From assembly GCF_029543125.1 (NCBI RefSeq), contig NZ_JARQWW010000003.1, positions 670,960-734,959 of the forward strand: a stretch of 64,000 bases of DNA. Direction: 5' to 3'. Shown one piece after another: positions 54,490 through 63,445 of this stretch. The notes under the pieces are model-generated. The model saw only the letters and a program-made list of their open reading frames with translations, was not told the origin of the DNA and did no database searches. The position numbers were made by a program, and so were the translations under genes. This stretch comes from Caulobacter segnis. GTDB lineage: Bacteria > Pseudomonadota > Alphaproteobacteria > Caulobacterales > Caulobacteraceae. The stretch's first letter is position 1; the number at the start of each line of letters is the position of its first letter.

Positions 54490-55467
54490 ATGACGTGGCT
54501 TCGCAAACTTCGCCTCGATCCCTACCTTCTGATGATGATCGGCACGGTGGCCCTAGCCTCCGTGCTGCCCGCGCGCGGCATGGCGGCGGAGGGCGTCGGT
54601 CTCGTCGCCAAGCTCGGCATCGCCCTTCTGTTCTTCCTGCACGGCGCGCGCCTGTCGCGAAAGGCGATGCTGGCCGGTTTGGCGCACTGGCGCCTGCACC
54701 TGACGATCCTGGCGATCACCTTCCTGGCGTTCCCCCTGATCGGCCTGTCGTTCAAGCTGATCCCGCCGAGCGTGTTGCCCGAACCGCTGGTGCTCGGCTT
54801 GCTGTTCCTGTGCTGCCTGCCGTCGACGGTGCAGTCGTCGATCGGCTTCACCTCCATCGCCCGGGGCAACATCGCCGCCGCCCTGTGCAGCGCATCCGCC
54901 TCGAACCTGCTGGGCATGGCGCTGACGCCGATCCTGGCCGGATTGATCCTGCATACCCAAGGCGGTTTCTCGCTCGACCAGCTTGAAGCGATCGGCCTGC
55001 AGCTTCTGGCGCCCTTCATCGCGGGCCAGGTCCTTCAGCCGTGGATCGGCGCGTGGGTCGAAAAGAACAAGCGCATCCTGGGCTTCGTGGATCGCGGCTC
55101 GATCCTGCTGGTCGTCTATGCTGCGTTCGGCGAGGCCGTGGTCGAGGGCGTCTGGAGCCGGGTGTCGGCGCTGGAGCTGCTGATCGTCGGCGTTCTGTGC
55201 GCCATCCTCCTCGCCCTCGCCCTCGCCGGCAGCCGCACGGCGGCGCGCGCCATGGGTTTCAACAAGGAGGACGAGATCGCCGTGGTCTTCTGCGGCACGA
55301 AGAAGAGCATCGTCACCGGCGTGCCCATGGCCGCCATCCTGTTCCCCGCCGCCACGGCCGGCGTCGTCATCCTGCCGGTCATGCTGTTCCACCAGATGCA
55401 GCTCATGGCCTGCGCCGTGATCGCCCAGCGCTACGCGGCCCGGGACAAGACCAGCTCAGCCGTCTAG
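54490..55467 (+). CDS. Bile acid:sodium symporter (SBF/YfeH-like) family protein
   Basis: 325 residues from the ATG at 54490; a GTG at 54460 adds ten residues without a ribosome site. About ten hydrophobic helices are visible. Family landmarks are LFFLHGARLSRKAML, LLFLCCLPSTVQSSIGFTSIARGNIAAALCSASASNLLG and VFCGTKKSIVTGVPMA, typical of the SBF_like/YfeH group. It probably transports organic anions with sodium; the substrate is unknown. An SDR gene follows ten bases after its stop. Confidence 0.9.
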   Translation: MTWLRKLRLDPYLLMMIGTVALASVLPARGMAAEGVGLVAKLGIALLFFLHGARLSRKAMLAGLAHWRLHLTILAITFLAFPLIGLSFKLIPPSVLPEPLVLGLLFLCCLPSTVQSSIGFTSIARGNIAAALCSASASNLLGMALTPILAGLILHTQGGFSLDQLEAIGLQLLAPFIAGQVLQPWIGAWVEKNKRILGFVDRGSILLVVYAAFGEAVVEGVWSRVSALELLIVGVLCAILLALALAGSRTAARAMGFNKEDEIAVVFCGTKKSIVTGVPMAAILFPAATAGVVILPVMLFHQMQLMACAVIAQRYAARDKTSSAV

Positions 55468-55477
55468 AAGACCGCCC

Positions 55478-56218
55478 ATGGATTCCACGACCGACAAACC
55501 TCTCGCCGGGCGGATCGCCCTGGTCACCGGCGCCACGCGCGGCATCGGCGAAGCCTGCGCCTTCGGCTTGGCCCAGGCCGGCGCTCACGTCATCGCTCTG
55601 GGCCGCACGCAAGGCGCGCTCGAAGCGCTGGACGACCGCATCTTCGCCGCCACCGGCGAGCACGCGACCCTGGTGCCGATCGATCTTCTGAAGGCTCCTG
55701 AGGGCCTCGACGTCCTCGGCGCCGCGCTGCATGAGCGTTACGGCAAGCTGGACATCATCATTGGCGCGGCCGCCGTGCTTGGCGCCCTCACCCCGGTGGG
55801 ACATCTGGATCCGAAGGGCTGGGACATGATCATGTCCACCAACCTGACGGCCAATTGGCGCCTGATCCGGTCCATGGACCCGCTAATGCGCAAGTCCGAC
55901 GCCGCCCGCGCCATCTTCTTCACCAGCAGCGTCGGCAGCCAGGCTCGCGCCTTCTGGGGCGCCTATGCGGCCTCCAAGGCGGGGCTGGAGAATCTGGTCG
56001 CCACCTATGCCGACGAGATGGAGCACACCCAGGTGCGTGCCCTCTGCGTCGATCCGGGCGGCATGCGCACCCGCATGCGCGCCCTCGCCTTCCCGGGCGA
56101 AGACCCGATGGACCTGCCCGCGCCGTCAGAGATCGTTCCGCTGATCGTCGAGCTGGCCCGCGGCGACCGCGAGCCCCCCGAAGGCGTAGTCCGCTTCAAG
56201 GAATGGAAGGCCCGTTAG
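55478..56218 (+). CDS. Short-chain dehydrogenase/reductase (YciK-like)
   Basis: 246 residues. IALVTGATRGIGEACAFGLAQAGA is the NAD(P) loop, with SSVGSQARAFWGAYAASKAGLENL holding the Ser-Tyr-Lys active site. The pattern and length resemble the YciK group of SDRs found widely in proteobacteria. The substrate is unknown. The stop lies within a perfect hairpin at the junction with der. Confidence 0.9.
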   Translation: MDSTTDKPLAGRIALVTGATRGIGEACAFGLAQAGAHVIALGRTQGALEALDDRIFAATGEHATLVPIDLLKAPEGLDVLGAALHERYGKLDIIIGAAAVLGALTPVGHLDPKGWDMIMSTNLTANWRLIRSMDPLMRKSDAARAIFFTSSVGSQARAFWGAYAASKAGLENLVATYADEMEHTQVRALCVDPGGMRTRMRALAFPGEDPMDLPAPSEIVPLIVELARGDREPPEGVVRFKEWKAR

Positions 56219-56228
56219 GGCCTTCCAT
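56203..56228. terminator. Perfect hairpin at the convergent SDR/der junction
   Basis: An 11-bp stem (56203-56213 with 56218-56228, ATGGAAGGCCC/GGGCCTTCCAT) with loop GTTA. It spans the SDR stop codon and ends one base before the der stop, so it can fold in both transcripts. No T-run. Confidence 0.6.
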
Positions 56229-57788
56229 CTATCCCTTGCGCGGTCCGGGCCGCGCGCCCTTCGAACGGCCCGACTTGGCGCTGGTCAGCCCCTTGGGAGC
56301 CGAACGCGGCCGTACGGTCGCCTTCTTCGGCGCGGCCTTCTTGACCCCGATCTTCACGACCTTGCCGTTGGCGTCTACGGCCGTCGCCTGCTCCTCTTTC
56401 GCCTTCTTGACCTTGGCGGCCTTGGCGTAGCGGGGCTCGGCGCGCGGGCCGCTCTTGGCCTCGCCCTCGGCGTACGGGTTCGCGCCCGACTTGATGGTGA
56501 TGCGCAGCGGCACGCCCGGCAGGTCGAAGCTTTCGCGCAGGCTGTTCACCAGATAGCGGCGGTAGTGATCCGGCATCTGGTCCGCGCGGCTGGAGAACAG
56601 CACGAATGTTGGCGGACGCGCCTTGGTCTGGGCCATGTACTTCGGCTTCACCCGGCGACCGCCCACGGACGGCGGCGGATGCCGCTGCATGGCCAGCTGG
56701 AGCCAGTCGTTCAGGTCGCGGGTCTTCACCTTGGTCGACCAGTTGGTATGGACCTTGAGCAGAGCCGGCATCAGGCGATCCAGTCCCCGGCCGGTTTCGG
56801 CCGACAAGGCGATCACCGGCGTGCCCCGCACCTGCGGCAGCATGCGTTCGGCGTGCTCGATGAATTCCTTCAGCTTGGCCTGAGGGTTCTCCACCAGGTC
56901 CCACTTGGTCAGGACGAAGACGAGGCCGCGCCCTTCCCGCTCGACCAGATCGGCCAGCTGCAGGTCCTGGATCTCAAACGGGTGCGTGGCGTCCATGACC
57001 AGCATCACCACCTCGGCGAAGGTGATGGCGCGGATGGAGTCCTGCACCGACAGCTTCTCAAGCTTCTCGTCGATGCGGGCCTTGCGGCGCATGCCGGCGG
57101 TGTCGACCAGGCGCAGCTTGCGGTCGCCGTATTCCCAGTCCACGGAAATGGCGTCTCGGGTGATGCCGGCTTCGGGGCCCGTCAGCAAGCGATCCTCGCC
57201 GATCAGGGCGTTGACCAGGGTGGACTTGCCAGCGTTCGGGCGGCCGACCACGGCCACCATGATCGGCTTGTCCTTGTCGATCGGCTCGTCGTCCTGCGTC
57301 TCGAACGGCAGCAGGGCGGCATAGAGTTCGGCCATGCCTTCGCCGTGCTCGCCGCTGATCGGAATCGGCTCACCCAGCCCCAGGCGCGCACCTTCGGCGG
57401 TCCCCGCCTCGCCCGCCTTGCCCTCGGCCTTATTGGCCCCGACGATGGTCGGACGGTTCCGACGGCGCAGTATGGAGGCGAAGATCTGGTCGGCCGGCGT
57501 GATCCCCTCGCGGGCGTCATAAACGAACAGAGTGACGTCGGCTTCGTCGATGGCGAGCTCTGTCTGGGCGCGCATCCGCGCCTCCAGGCTCTCGTCCTTC
57601 ACATCCTCGAAGCCGGCGGTGTCGATGAGCTCCAGCTCAAGGTCGCCGATGCGGCCGGCCGCGAAGCGACGGTCGCGCGTGACCCCCGGCTGGTCATCGA
57701 CGATGGCCAGCTTCTTGCCGGCGAGGCGGTTGAACAGCGTCGATTTTCCGACGTTCGGCCGGCCGACGATGGCGAGTTTGAGCGGCAT
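56229..57788 (-). CDS. der: Ribosome biogenesis GTPase Der
   Basis: 519 residues from the ATG at 57788. Two G domains: [16 protein letters not shown] with DTAGFED, and [16 protein letters not shown] with DTAGMRRK and TKWD. A KH-like domain (about 365-440) follows, then a long Lys/Ala-rich tail (about 445-519), longer than in enterobacteria. It is needed for 50S assembly. It is downstream of bamB with 89 bases between. Confidence 0.97.
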   Translation of the reverse strand: MPLKLAIVGRPNVGKSTLFNRLAGKKLAIVDDQPGVTRDRRFAAGRIGDLELELIDTAGFEDVKDESLEARMRAQTELAIDEADVTLFVYDAREGITPADQIFASILRRRNRPTIVGANKAEGKAGEAGTAEGARLGLGEPIPISGEHGEGMAELYAALLPFETQDDEPIDKDKPIMVAVVGRPNAGKSTLVNALIGEDRLLTGPEAGITRDAISVDWEYGDRKLRLVDTAGMRRKARIDEKLEKLSVQDSIRAITFAEVVMLVMDATHPFEIQDLQLADLVEREGRGLVFVLTKWDLVENPQAKLKEFIEHAERMLPQVRGTPVIALSAETGRGLDRLMPALLKVHTNWSTKVKTRDLNDWLQLAMQRHPPPSVGGRRVKPKYMAQTKARPPTFVLFSSRADQMPDHYRRYLVNSLRESFDLPGVPLRITIKSGANPYAEGEAKSGPRAEPRYAKAAKVKKAKEEQATAVDANGKVVKIGVKKAAPKKATVRPRSAPKGLTSAKSGRSKGARPGPRKG

Positions 57789-57799
57789 TTCAGAATCCA

Positions 57800-57872
57800 A
57801 GCGCCCCCCGCAGGAATGCGAGGGGCGCTGTTGTTTTAGCGAACCAAGGTTAAGCGCGCAAAAAAGCGCGCT
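57800..57872. repeat. Two hairpins between bamB and der
   Basis: Hairpin 1: AGCGCCCC (57800-57807) with GGGGCGCT (57822-57829). Hairpin 2: AGCGCGC (57853-57859) with GCGCGCT (57866-57872) around a six-A loop, five bases past the bamB stop. Neither has a standard T-tail on the minus strand. They may set der expression relative to bamB or process the message. Confidence 0.5.
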
Positions 57873-57877
57873 CGCCC

Positions 57878-59263
57878 CTAGCGGATCGCGATCAGTTTGG
57901 CGTCGTCAGTGACGACATAAAGCATGTCCCCGACCGCGATCGGAGCAATCATGGCGGAGCTGCCCAGCTTCAGGGTCGAGACCACTTCACCCGTCTTCGG
58001 ATTCAGAGCGGCCGCCTCACCACGGCTGGACACGGTGATCAGGCGATCGGAGGCCAGGATCGGGCTGGACCAGATGATCGGATTCTTGCGGCGCTTCTTC
58101 AGCTGGCGCTTGCTCAGACCGTCAGTCGAGTTGAGGTCACGGATCCAGTAGACTTGACCGTTCTCGCGCGAGACGCAGATCACTTCGCCGGCCTTGGAGA
58201 CCACGAAGGCCACGTCGCCTGCGCCCCAGGGCGAGCCGATGCCGGTGACCGGGATGTTCCAGCGCTGCTGGCCGGTGCGCAGATCGGTGGCCGAGAAGAC
58301 GCCCGAATGGCTGACTGCGAGCACGTCGCCCTTGTAGATGATCGGACGACCCGCAATGTCGCGGATTTCCGACAGGGCGTTGGTGCGGCTGGCGCGCGAG
58401 AGGGCCTCGCTCCAGACCTCGTTGCCGTTGCCGGTGCGCAGGGCCACCAGTTCACCTGAAGAGAACGGCGCGACAATCGTGTCGCCCGAGATCGCCGGAG
58501 ACGAAGCGCCCAGGATGCGCGCCGGCTCGGTCAGGGCCTGATAGTTCCAGTTCGGCGCGCCGGTGGCGGTCTCGAAGGTCAGCAGTTCGTTGTCGATATT
58601 GACCACGAAGACGCGACCGCCAGCCACCGTGGGGGCGCCGTGGATCGGGTTCGATACTTCACGCTTCCAACCCTGTTCGCCGGTGGCGGCGTCCAGTTGG
58701 GCGATGAAGCGGAACCCGGAAGCGACATAGAGCTTGCCGTCGGCATAGGCCAGACCGCCGCCGAAGCCGTCGCGGTCGCGCCGCTCCTTGGGCTTCAGGT
58801 TGCGGCTCCAGATTTCGTTGCCGGTGCGGGCGTCTAACGCGACGACCGTGGCTTCGCCGTCCATGACGAAGATCTTGCCGTCGGCGGCTACCGGCGGCGC
58901 GGTGACGTGAGCCGAACGGCTGGAGCCCTTGCCGAAGTCCTTGCGCCAGGCGACCTGGAAATTGGCGCCGGCGGCCACATGTTCGACGGACTGCTCGGGG
59001 GTGCCGCCGGGCAGCGGCCAGTCAGCGCGCGGTTCAGCCGTGGGCAGATAGAAGTCAGCGCCCTTCAGGCCCTCGTTCTGCTCGACCTTCTGATCGAAGG
59101 CGATGATCGAGATGCGTTCGCCTTGCGTGGCGGTCGTCTTGTTCCCGTCCTTCTTGTCGAACGGGTTGATGGCCGAAACGGCCGAACCAACGGTCGAGCA
59201 GGCGGACAGTCCACCCAGCGCCACCAGGGTGACGGCGGCGGCGGTTAGAAGGCGGCGCTTCAT
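57878..59263 (-). CDS. bamB: Outer-membrane assembly lipoprotein BamB
   Basis: 461 residues. A lipoprotein signal peptide ([22 protein letters not shown]) is followed by about eight PQQ/WD-like beta-propeller repeats, each with a GEVxW-type motif (for example [18 protein letters not shown] and [16 protein letters not shown]). It scaffolds the BAM complex that inserts outer-membrane proteins. It overlaps the YfgM-like gene by four bases, the conserved yfgM-bamB-der order of proteobacteria. Confidence 0.94.
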   Translation of the reverse strand: MKRRLLTAAAVTLVALGGLSACSTVGSAVSAINPFDKKDGNKTTATQGERISIIAFDQKVEQNEGLKGADFYLPTAEPRADWPLPGGTPEQSVEHVAAGANFQVAWRKDFGKGSSRSAHVTAPPVAADGKIFVMDGEATVVALDARTGNEIWSRNLKPKERRDRDGFGGGLAYADGKLYVASGFRFIAQLDAATGEQGWKREVSNPIHGAPTVAGGRVFVVNIDNELLTFETATGAPNWNYQALTEPARILGASSPAISGDTIVAPFSSGELVALRTGNGNEVWSEALSRASRTNALSEIRDIAGRPIIYKGDVLAVSHSGVFSATDLRTGQQRWNIPVTGIGSPWGAGDVAFVVSKAGEVICVSRENGQVYWIRDLNSTDGLSKRQLKKRRKNPIIWSSPILASDRLITVSSRGEAAALNPKTGEVVSTLKLGSSAMIAPIAVGDMLYVVTDDAKLIAIR

Positions 59264-60006
59264 TGCGCGCCTCCCGGAACCATGGCGGGCGCCGGGGCGG
59301 CCGACGGCAGGGTCGGCGTGGCGGTGGCGGCGGCCTTGGCGATGGCCGGCAGCGACTTGGCCGAGCCGGAGTCGATCATCTGCATGGCGGTGCGGGCGCG
59401 CTCGCGGACCTGCTCGCTCGATTCGGGAAGCAGGGTCAGGACGGAGAAGTCGCTGCGCGCCTCGTCCATCTTGCCGGCCGAGAGCTTGGCGAAGGCCAGG
59501 GCTTCCTTGGCCTGGACCCGATAGGGCCGCTTTTCTTCGGTCAAGGGCGTCAGCCTCTTCTCGATTTCGGCATACGGGGCCGTATCGATCAGGGCGAAGG
59601 CGGATTTGAGGCGGGCGGCGTCGGCCAGCGCCTCGTCCGGGGCGGCCTCGGCGGCCTGGTCGAACAGGGTCACGGCCTCGGCGGCCTTGCCTTCCTCGAC
59701 CTTGATGCCGGCGAGCTGCATCAGCGACAGCGCCTTGTAGGCCGGCGTGCCGGACTTGGCGATCGCTTCGAAGCCCGTGACGGCCGCAGCCGTGTTGTTC
59801 GAGCCGAACGATTCGACAGCGGCGGCGTACTTCTCGGAGGCCTCGGCCGCCGTGCGGCTGCGGTGGCTGTCCCAGGCCCAGTAGCCCAGCGAACCGGCCA
59901 GGGCGATGGCGAGACCGCCGACCACCCAGGGAGCCGTCTTGCGAGCAAGGGTCTTGTAGCGGTCAGAGCGAAGCTGCTCCTCCACCTCATCAAACACGTC
60001 GACCAC
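59260..60006 (-). CDS. YfgM-like tetratricopeptide membrane protein
   Basis: 248 residues from a GTG at 60006 with GGAG nine bases upstream; the open frame reaches 60087 without a better site. VFDEVEEQLRSDRYKTLARK is the cytoplasmic start typical of the family (DUF2133/TPR_21), then one helix (about 25-45), and a periplasmic part of TPR-like helices (about 50-210). The C-terminus is Ala/Pro-rich. It is thought to assist folding of secreted proteins, matching its pairing with bamB. Confidence 0.85.
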   Translation of the reverse strand: MVDVFDEVEEQLRSDRYKTLARKTAPWVVGGLAIALAGSLGYWAWDSHRSRTAAEASEKYAAAVESFGSNNTAAAVTGFEAIAKSGTPAYKALSLMQLAGIKVEEGKAAEAVTLFDQAAEAAPDEALADAARLKSAFALIDTAPYAEIEKRLTPLTEEKRPYRVQAKEALAFAKLSAGKMDEARSDFSVLTLLPESSEQVRERARTAMQMIDSGSAKSLPAIAKAAATATPTLPSAAPAPAMVPGGAQ

Positions 60007-60114
60007 GAAAAGGGGCTCCGAAGGCACACGCGCCCCGCAGGGCGCCGAAGAGGCCGCGAACCTATAGCGTCGCACGCCTCCCCGCAACGCACCCGCGGGG
60101 CGATTAAGTCGCTG

Positions 60115-60495
60115 TTACAGCTCTCCCGCCGCGCGCATGGCCACAAAGACCACCGCCAGGGCCGAAAGCCCGGCCGCGGCCCACATGACCTCGCCGCCGA
60201 AAGGCAGGCTGGAAAGCTCCAGACCCATCTTCGACGCCTCCATCACGCGATGCGAGAGCATCCTCACCGGCTCGGTGGGAATGTCCTCCGCCCGGACAAG
60301 AATGCCCGAACGGATGAGCTGCCACACACCGGTCAGGCCGCCGATGAAGCCGGCGACCCATATCGTCCACTGCCGCATCGACCAGCCACGCTCCAGGCGG
60401 GTGACCACCTGCCGCGCGAAAGCCTCGCGATCATCGAAGACTGGGGTGTCCGCGAACATGCGGTCCAGTCTGGTTTCGAATTCCAGGTCAGCCAT
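60115..60495 (-). CDS. Small two-helix membrane protein, likely anti-sigma factor (module B)
   Basis: 126 residues from the ATG at 60495, overlapping the ECF sigma gene by eight bases. A short cytoplasmic N-terminus (LEFETRLDRMFADTPVFDDREAFARQVVTRL) precedes two transmembrane helices (about 42-62 and 100-122). The size, position and layout match membrane anti-sigma factors, although no zinc-binding ZAS motif is present. It resembles the protein at 61616-61924 in its FxxxVxxRLxR segment before the first helix. The function is inferred from position only. Confidence 0.7.
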   Translation of the reverse strand: MADLEFETRLDRMFADTPVFDDREAFARQVVTRLERGWSMRQWTIWVAGFIGGLTGVWQLIRSGILVRAEDIPTEPVRMLSHRVMEASKMGLELSSLPFGGEVMWAAAGLSALAVVFVAMRAAGEL

Positions 60496-61075
60496 GACCC
60501 TGCCTCCCGGCCGCCGCCGCTCCATCCTGCGGAGCCAAGCGGCCTCTGAGCCTATCCAAACCACGTTTGACATGGGACTTCACCGTTCCCAGGGGCGCCC
60601 CGAGAGCTTCAGCCGCTTCAGCGTGGGACAGGCCCGCGCCGTAGCAGAGCGAAATACACATCCGCTCCGAGGCCGGAAGCGCACGCAGCGCCTCGTCGAG
60701 GTCGATCCGCGTCGCCGCGAAAGCTTCTCCCCCGTGTCCTTCCGAAGCTTCACCATCATCTGTGGCGGCAACAAGGCGTGACTCCTTGCGCCAACGACGA
60801 ACGTAGAGCCGGGCTGCGATCCGCTTGACCCAGGCCGCGAACGGCCCCTCCCCGCGGAACTCCGCGACCCGCTCAAACGCCTGAAGAAAGGCGTCCTGAG
60901 CCAGGTCGTCGGCGACCGACGGCTCCGCCCCCATCCGGCGCAGAAGCGCGCGGACCGCGGAACCATGGCGTCTCACCAGCTCGCCGAAGGCCGGCCGATC
61001 ACCTGTGGCCGCAAGCGTGGCCAACTCGACGTCGTGCAGACTTCCGACATTTGCAGGCGGGCTAGTCTTGCCCAT
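60488..61075 (-). CDS. ECF-type RNA polymerase sigma factor (module B)
   Basis: 195 residues. Region 2 (about 20-90) holds DRPAFGELVRRHGSAVRALLRRMG and VADDLAQDAFLQAFERVAEFRG. Region 4 (about 125-180) has LRALPASERMCISLCYGAGLSHAEAAEALGAPLGTVKSHVKRGLDRL, a helix-turn-helix for the -35 element. The CISLC within region 4 is shared in form (CITLC) with the sigma factor of module A, marking them as paralogues. It lies 27 bases after a DUF6249-like gene and is coupled to the downstream membrane protein. Confidence 0.93.
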   Translation of the reverse strand: MGKTSPPANVGSLHDVELATLAATGDRPAFGELVRRHGSAVRALLRRMGAEPSVADDLAQDAFLQAFERVAEFRGEGPFAAWVKRIAARLYVRRWRKESRLVAATDDGEASEGHGGEAFAATRIDLDEALRALPASERMCISLCYGAGLSHAEAAEALGAPLGTVKSHVKRGLDRLRGRLAPQDGAAAAGRQGHG

Positions 61076-61102
61076 GATCCAATCTCCCCAACTGGATCGC
61101 GA

Positions 61103-61501
61103 TCAGTCCTGCTTCTCGATCCGGTCGCCTTTGTTGGGATTGAAGAAGCTGAGAACCACATAAGCCACGCCGATCAGACCCGGGATGAGGCCGATGCCCA
61201 TCAACGGATAGACCGCGTCGCTTTCCTCATAGCCGACCATCCAGCCGAAGGCGGCGATGCCCGCGCCGACGGAGATCAGGATGATGCCGGTGCGGATGTC
61301 GCTGGCGGCGGACGAAACCTTGCGGGGCTTCACGTCCTTGCTCATCGCGTCGATGAGTTCCGGCGGCAACTCCTGACCCTTGTCGATGGCGGCGCGGATG
61401 GTGGCCTGCATCTCGCGACGCTCGCGGCTCTTCAGCCACTTCGGAATGATGACGATCGCGACGACCATGATGAATGGCGCGAGCGGAATGAGAATTTCCA
61501 T
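61103..61501 (-). CDS. DUF6249-like membrane protein (module B)
   Basis: 132 residues from the ATG at 61501. One N-terminal helix (MEILIPLAPFIMVVAIVIIP), a cytoplasmic helical stretch (WLKSRERREMQATIRAAIDKGQELPPELIDAM) and two further helices (about 70-90, 98-120) are visible. The KGxELPPELI motif is shared with the protein at 62466. It is the first gene of module B. The role is unknown; it may be a sensor or target of the sigma system. Confidence 0.8.
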   Translation of the reverse strand: MEILIPLAPFIMVVAIVIIPKWLKSRERREMQATIRAAIDKGQELPPELIDAMSKDVKPRKVSSAASDIRTGIILISVGAGIAAFGWMVGYEESDAVYPLMGIGLIPGLIGVAYVVLSFFNPNKGDRIEKQD

Positions 61502-61615
61502 GACCTGAACCCCTTTGACTTGCAGCGGTGAGCCTGTCGCTTCCGCCTTCTGTAGGGAAGAGGCTTCGGCGCAGTCCAACAGATGCAGGGGTTCTGATTA
61601 AACCTTCGTCATGCT

Positions 61616-61924
61616 TCAGCGACGCGCGATCACCCTCGCCAAAAGGCGTCCGCCGAAGGCCGTCGCCAGGGCGAGCACCAAGGCCAGCAGGCCCGGCGCC
61701 AACGGCTCGAACGTCCCCGTCTCCACCGTCTGATGCTTCAGCACGCTGTCCAGCGTCCAGAGCACCGAGGCCGCCGCCGCCGCCAAGGGAACGAGGGCCA
61801 GGAGGCGATAGAGCGCCCGACGCCGGGCGATGCGTTGCGCCAACAACGCCGAAAAGGCGAATCCCTGCGGTTCCGGCCGGGCGGCGGCCGACAGCAGCGC
61901 CGACAGTTTCTGCTCAGGCGTCAT
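61616..61924 (-). CDS. Small two-helix membrane protein, likely anti-sigma factor (module A)
   Basis: 102 residues from the ATG at 61924, overlapping the ECF sigma gene by 11 bases. The N-terminus (MTPEQKLSALLSAAARPEPQGFAFSALLAQRIARRRALYR) is cytoplasmic, then two helices (about 42-60 and 74-94). It lacks cysteines and a ZAS motif. It is the counterpart of 60115-60495 in the neighbouring module. Confidence 0.7.
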   Translation of the reverse strand: MTPEQKLSALLSAAARPEPQGFAFSALLAQRIARRRALYRLLALVPLAAAAASVLWTLDSVLKHQTVETGTFEPLAPGLLALVLALATAFGGRLLARVIARR

Positions 61925-62453
61925 GCGAACCTCCCAAGGCGGCGAGCAGGCGGGCCCTGCCACGTTCCACATAGGATTTCACCGTGCCCAGCGGCAGGTC
62001 CAGCGCCTGAGACGCCTCGCCATGCGACCAGCCCTCGACCAGGCACAGGGTGATGCACGCCCTCTGCACCTCCGACAACTCGCCCATGGCCTGCGCCACC
62101 GCCAGCCGATCCTCGGCGGACAGGCCGGGCGTCGCTTCGGCGATCTCCAACCAGGCGCCGTCGCGCGCCACGTCCCGCCGCCGCGTGCGCATGCGGTCCT
62201 GCGCCTTGCGCCACCCCATGCCGCAGAGCCAGGCCCTCACCCGCCCCGCGTCCTTCAAGTCGCCCAAGCGGCTCCAGGCGGCCAGAAAGACTTCCTGCGC
62301 CACATCCTCCGCCTCGGCCGCCGATCCCCCGAGACTTCGCCTCAGGAAGCCCCGCAGCGCCGCCTCGTGCCGCTGCACCAGCCGCATGAAAGCCGCATCC
62401 GAACCGGCGCGGGCCTTCGCCACCAACGCCTCGTCGCTCCACCCCGTGTTCAT
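61914..62453 (-). CDS. ECF-type RNA polymerase sigma factor (module A)
   Basis: 179 residues. Region 2 holds SDAAFMRLVQRHEAALRGFLRRSLG and EAEDVAQEVFLAAWSRLGDLKD. Region 4 has MGELSEVQRACITLCLVEGWSHGEASQALDLPLGTVKSYVERGRARL. It is clearly homologous to the sigma factor at 60488-61075. It follows the DUF6249-like gene by 12 bases. Confidence 0.93.
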   Translation of the reverse strand: MNTGWSDEALVAKARAGSDAAFMRLVQRHEAALRGFLRRSLGGSAAEAEDVAQEVFLAAWSRLGDLKDAGRVRAWLCGMGWRKAQDRMRTRRRDVARDGAWLEIAEATPGLSAEDRLAVAQAMGELSEVQRACITLCLVEGWSHGEASQALDLPLGTVKSYVERGRARLLAALGGSHDA

Positions 62454-62465
62454 GAGCGACGGTCA

Positions 62466-62861
62466 TCAGGCGCGCGGGCGAGTGACGAGCAGGATGACCA
62501 GCGAGGCCAAGGCCAGCGCCGCCATCACCACCGCCACGATCACGAAGGCCGACCCGACGCCGAACAGGTCGGTGACCGCGGCATAGGTGAACCCCGCCGC
62601 CATCACCCCGAACATCACCACCGAATAGAGGTGGCCTTCGCGGCTTTTACCCATGCCGCCCGCGTTACGGCTTTCGTCCTGGGGGCGATCAAGCGCCTTG
62701 AGAAGCTCAGCCGGCGGCTCGGTCCCCTTGGCGGCGTAGGTCTTCAGCAGCTCGATCGTCGATTGTTGCCGACGATACTTCAGCCATGAATCCCAACCCG
62801 CGCAAGCGAAGCCGAAAAGCGGGAAGATAAGCCACCAATAGCTTCGAAAGAGATCTTCCAT
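62466..62861 (-). CDS. DUF6249-like membrane protein (module A)
   Basis: 131 residues. An N-terminal helix (WWLIFPLFGFACAGW) is followed by WLKYRRQQSTIELLKTYAAKGTEPPAELLKAL, matching the WLK...KG..xPPEL block of its module B partner, and two C-terminal helices (about 80-98 and 102-127). It is first in module A. The function is unknown. Confidence 0.78.
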   Translation of the reverse strand: MEDLFRSYWWLIFPLFGFACAGWDSWLKYRRQQSTIELLKTYAAKGTEPPAELLKALDRPQDESRNAGGMGKSREGHLYSVVMFGVMAAGFTYAAVTDLFGVGSAFVIVAVVMAALALASLVILLVTRPRA

Positions 62862-62960
62862 GTCGTTGTCTCCATCCAGGGCGCGATGATCCGCGCCTCT
62901 CTCGTCTGGTAGTCGCCGCCGCCAACGAGAATGGATGCAGTCCTCGGAAAAATCTTTCGT

Positions 62961-63305
62961 CTAGCTCATGGCCGCCGAATAGATGTCCGGCTTGAAGCCC
63001 ACGAGGCGGCGATCGCCCAGGTCCAGGACCGGGCGCTTGATCATCGAGGGTTGAGCCAGCATCAGATCGATGGCCTTGGCGGCGTCGATGTCCTGGCGAT
63101 CGGCTTCGGGCACCTTTCGGAAGGTGGTTCCGGCGCGGTTCAGCACCGTCTCCCAGCCGAACTCATCGACCCAGGCCTGCAGATGCGCGCGGTCGATTCC
63201 GGCGGTCTTGTAGTCGTGGAAGTCGTAGGCGACGCCCTTGTCCTCCAGCCATTTGCGGGCCTTGGCGACGGTGTCGCAGTTCTTGATGCCGTACATGGTG
63301 ATCAT
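62961..63305 (-). CDS. ArsC/Spx-family reductase-like protein (YffB-like)
   Basis: 114 residues from the ATG at 63305 (GGAGG upstream). A thioredoxin-like fold with a single Cys in MYGIKNCDTVAKARKWLEDKGV, then [35 protein letters not shown]. The Cys, the cis-Pro-like IKRPV and the length fit the YffB branch rather than true arsenate reductases; a role in glutathione-dependent thiol reduction is suggested for that branch. It stands alone and is divergent from the VOC gene. Confidence 0.88.
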   Translation of the reverse strand: MITMYGIKNCDTVAKARKWLEDKGVAYDFHDYKTAGIDRAHLQAWVDEFGWETVLNRAGTTFRKVPEADRQDIDAAKAIDLMLAQPSMIKRPVLDLGDRRLVGFKPDIYSAAMS

Positions 63306-63445
63306 GCCCCCTCCCTTCCGCCATTCGCGGGGAAGATCAAGGCGCATGGAAAATTCGCCGTCCCTGTCGGATCGGATGCGCCACACCCGTCCTTGAACTG
63401 ACAAGCCATGGAGCGATCATCGCTCCAGCCAAGGAGGACGCGTCG

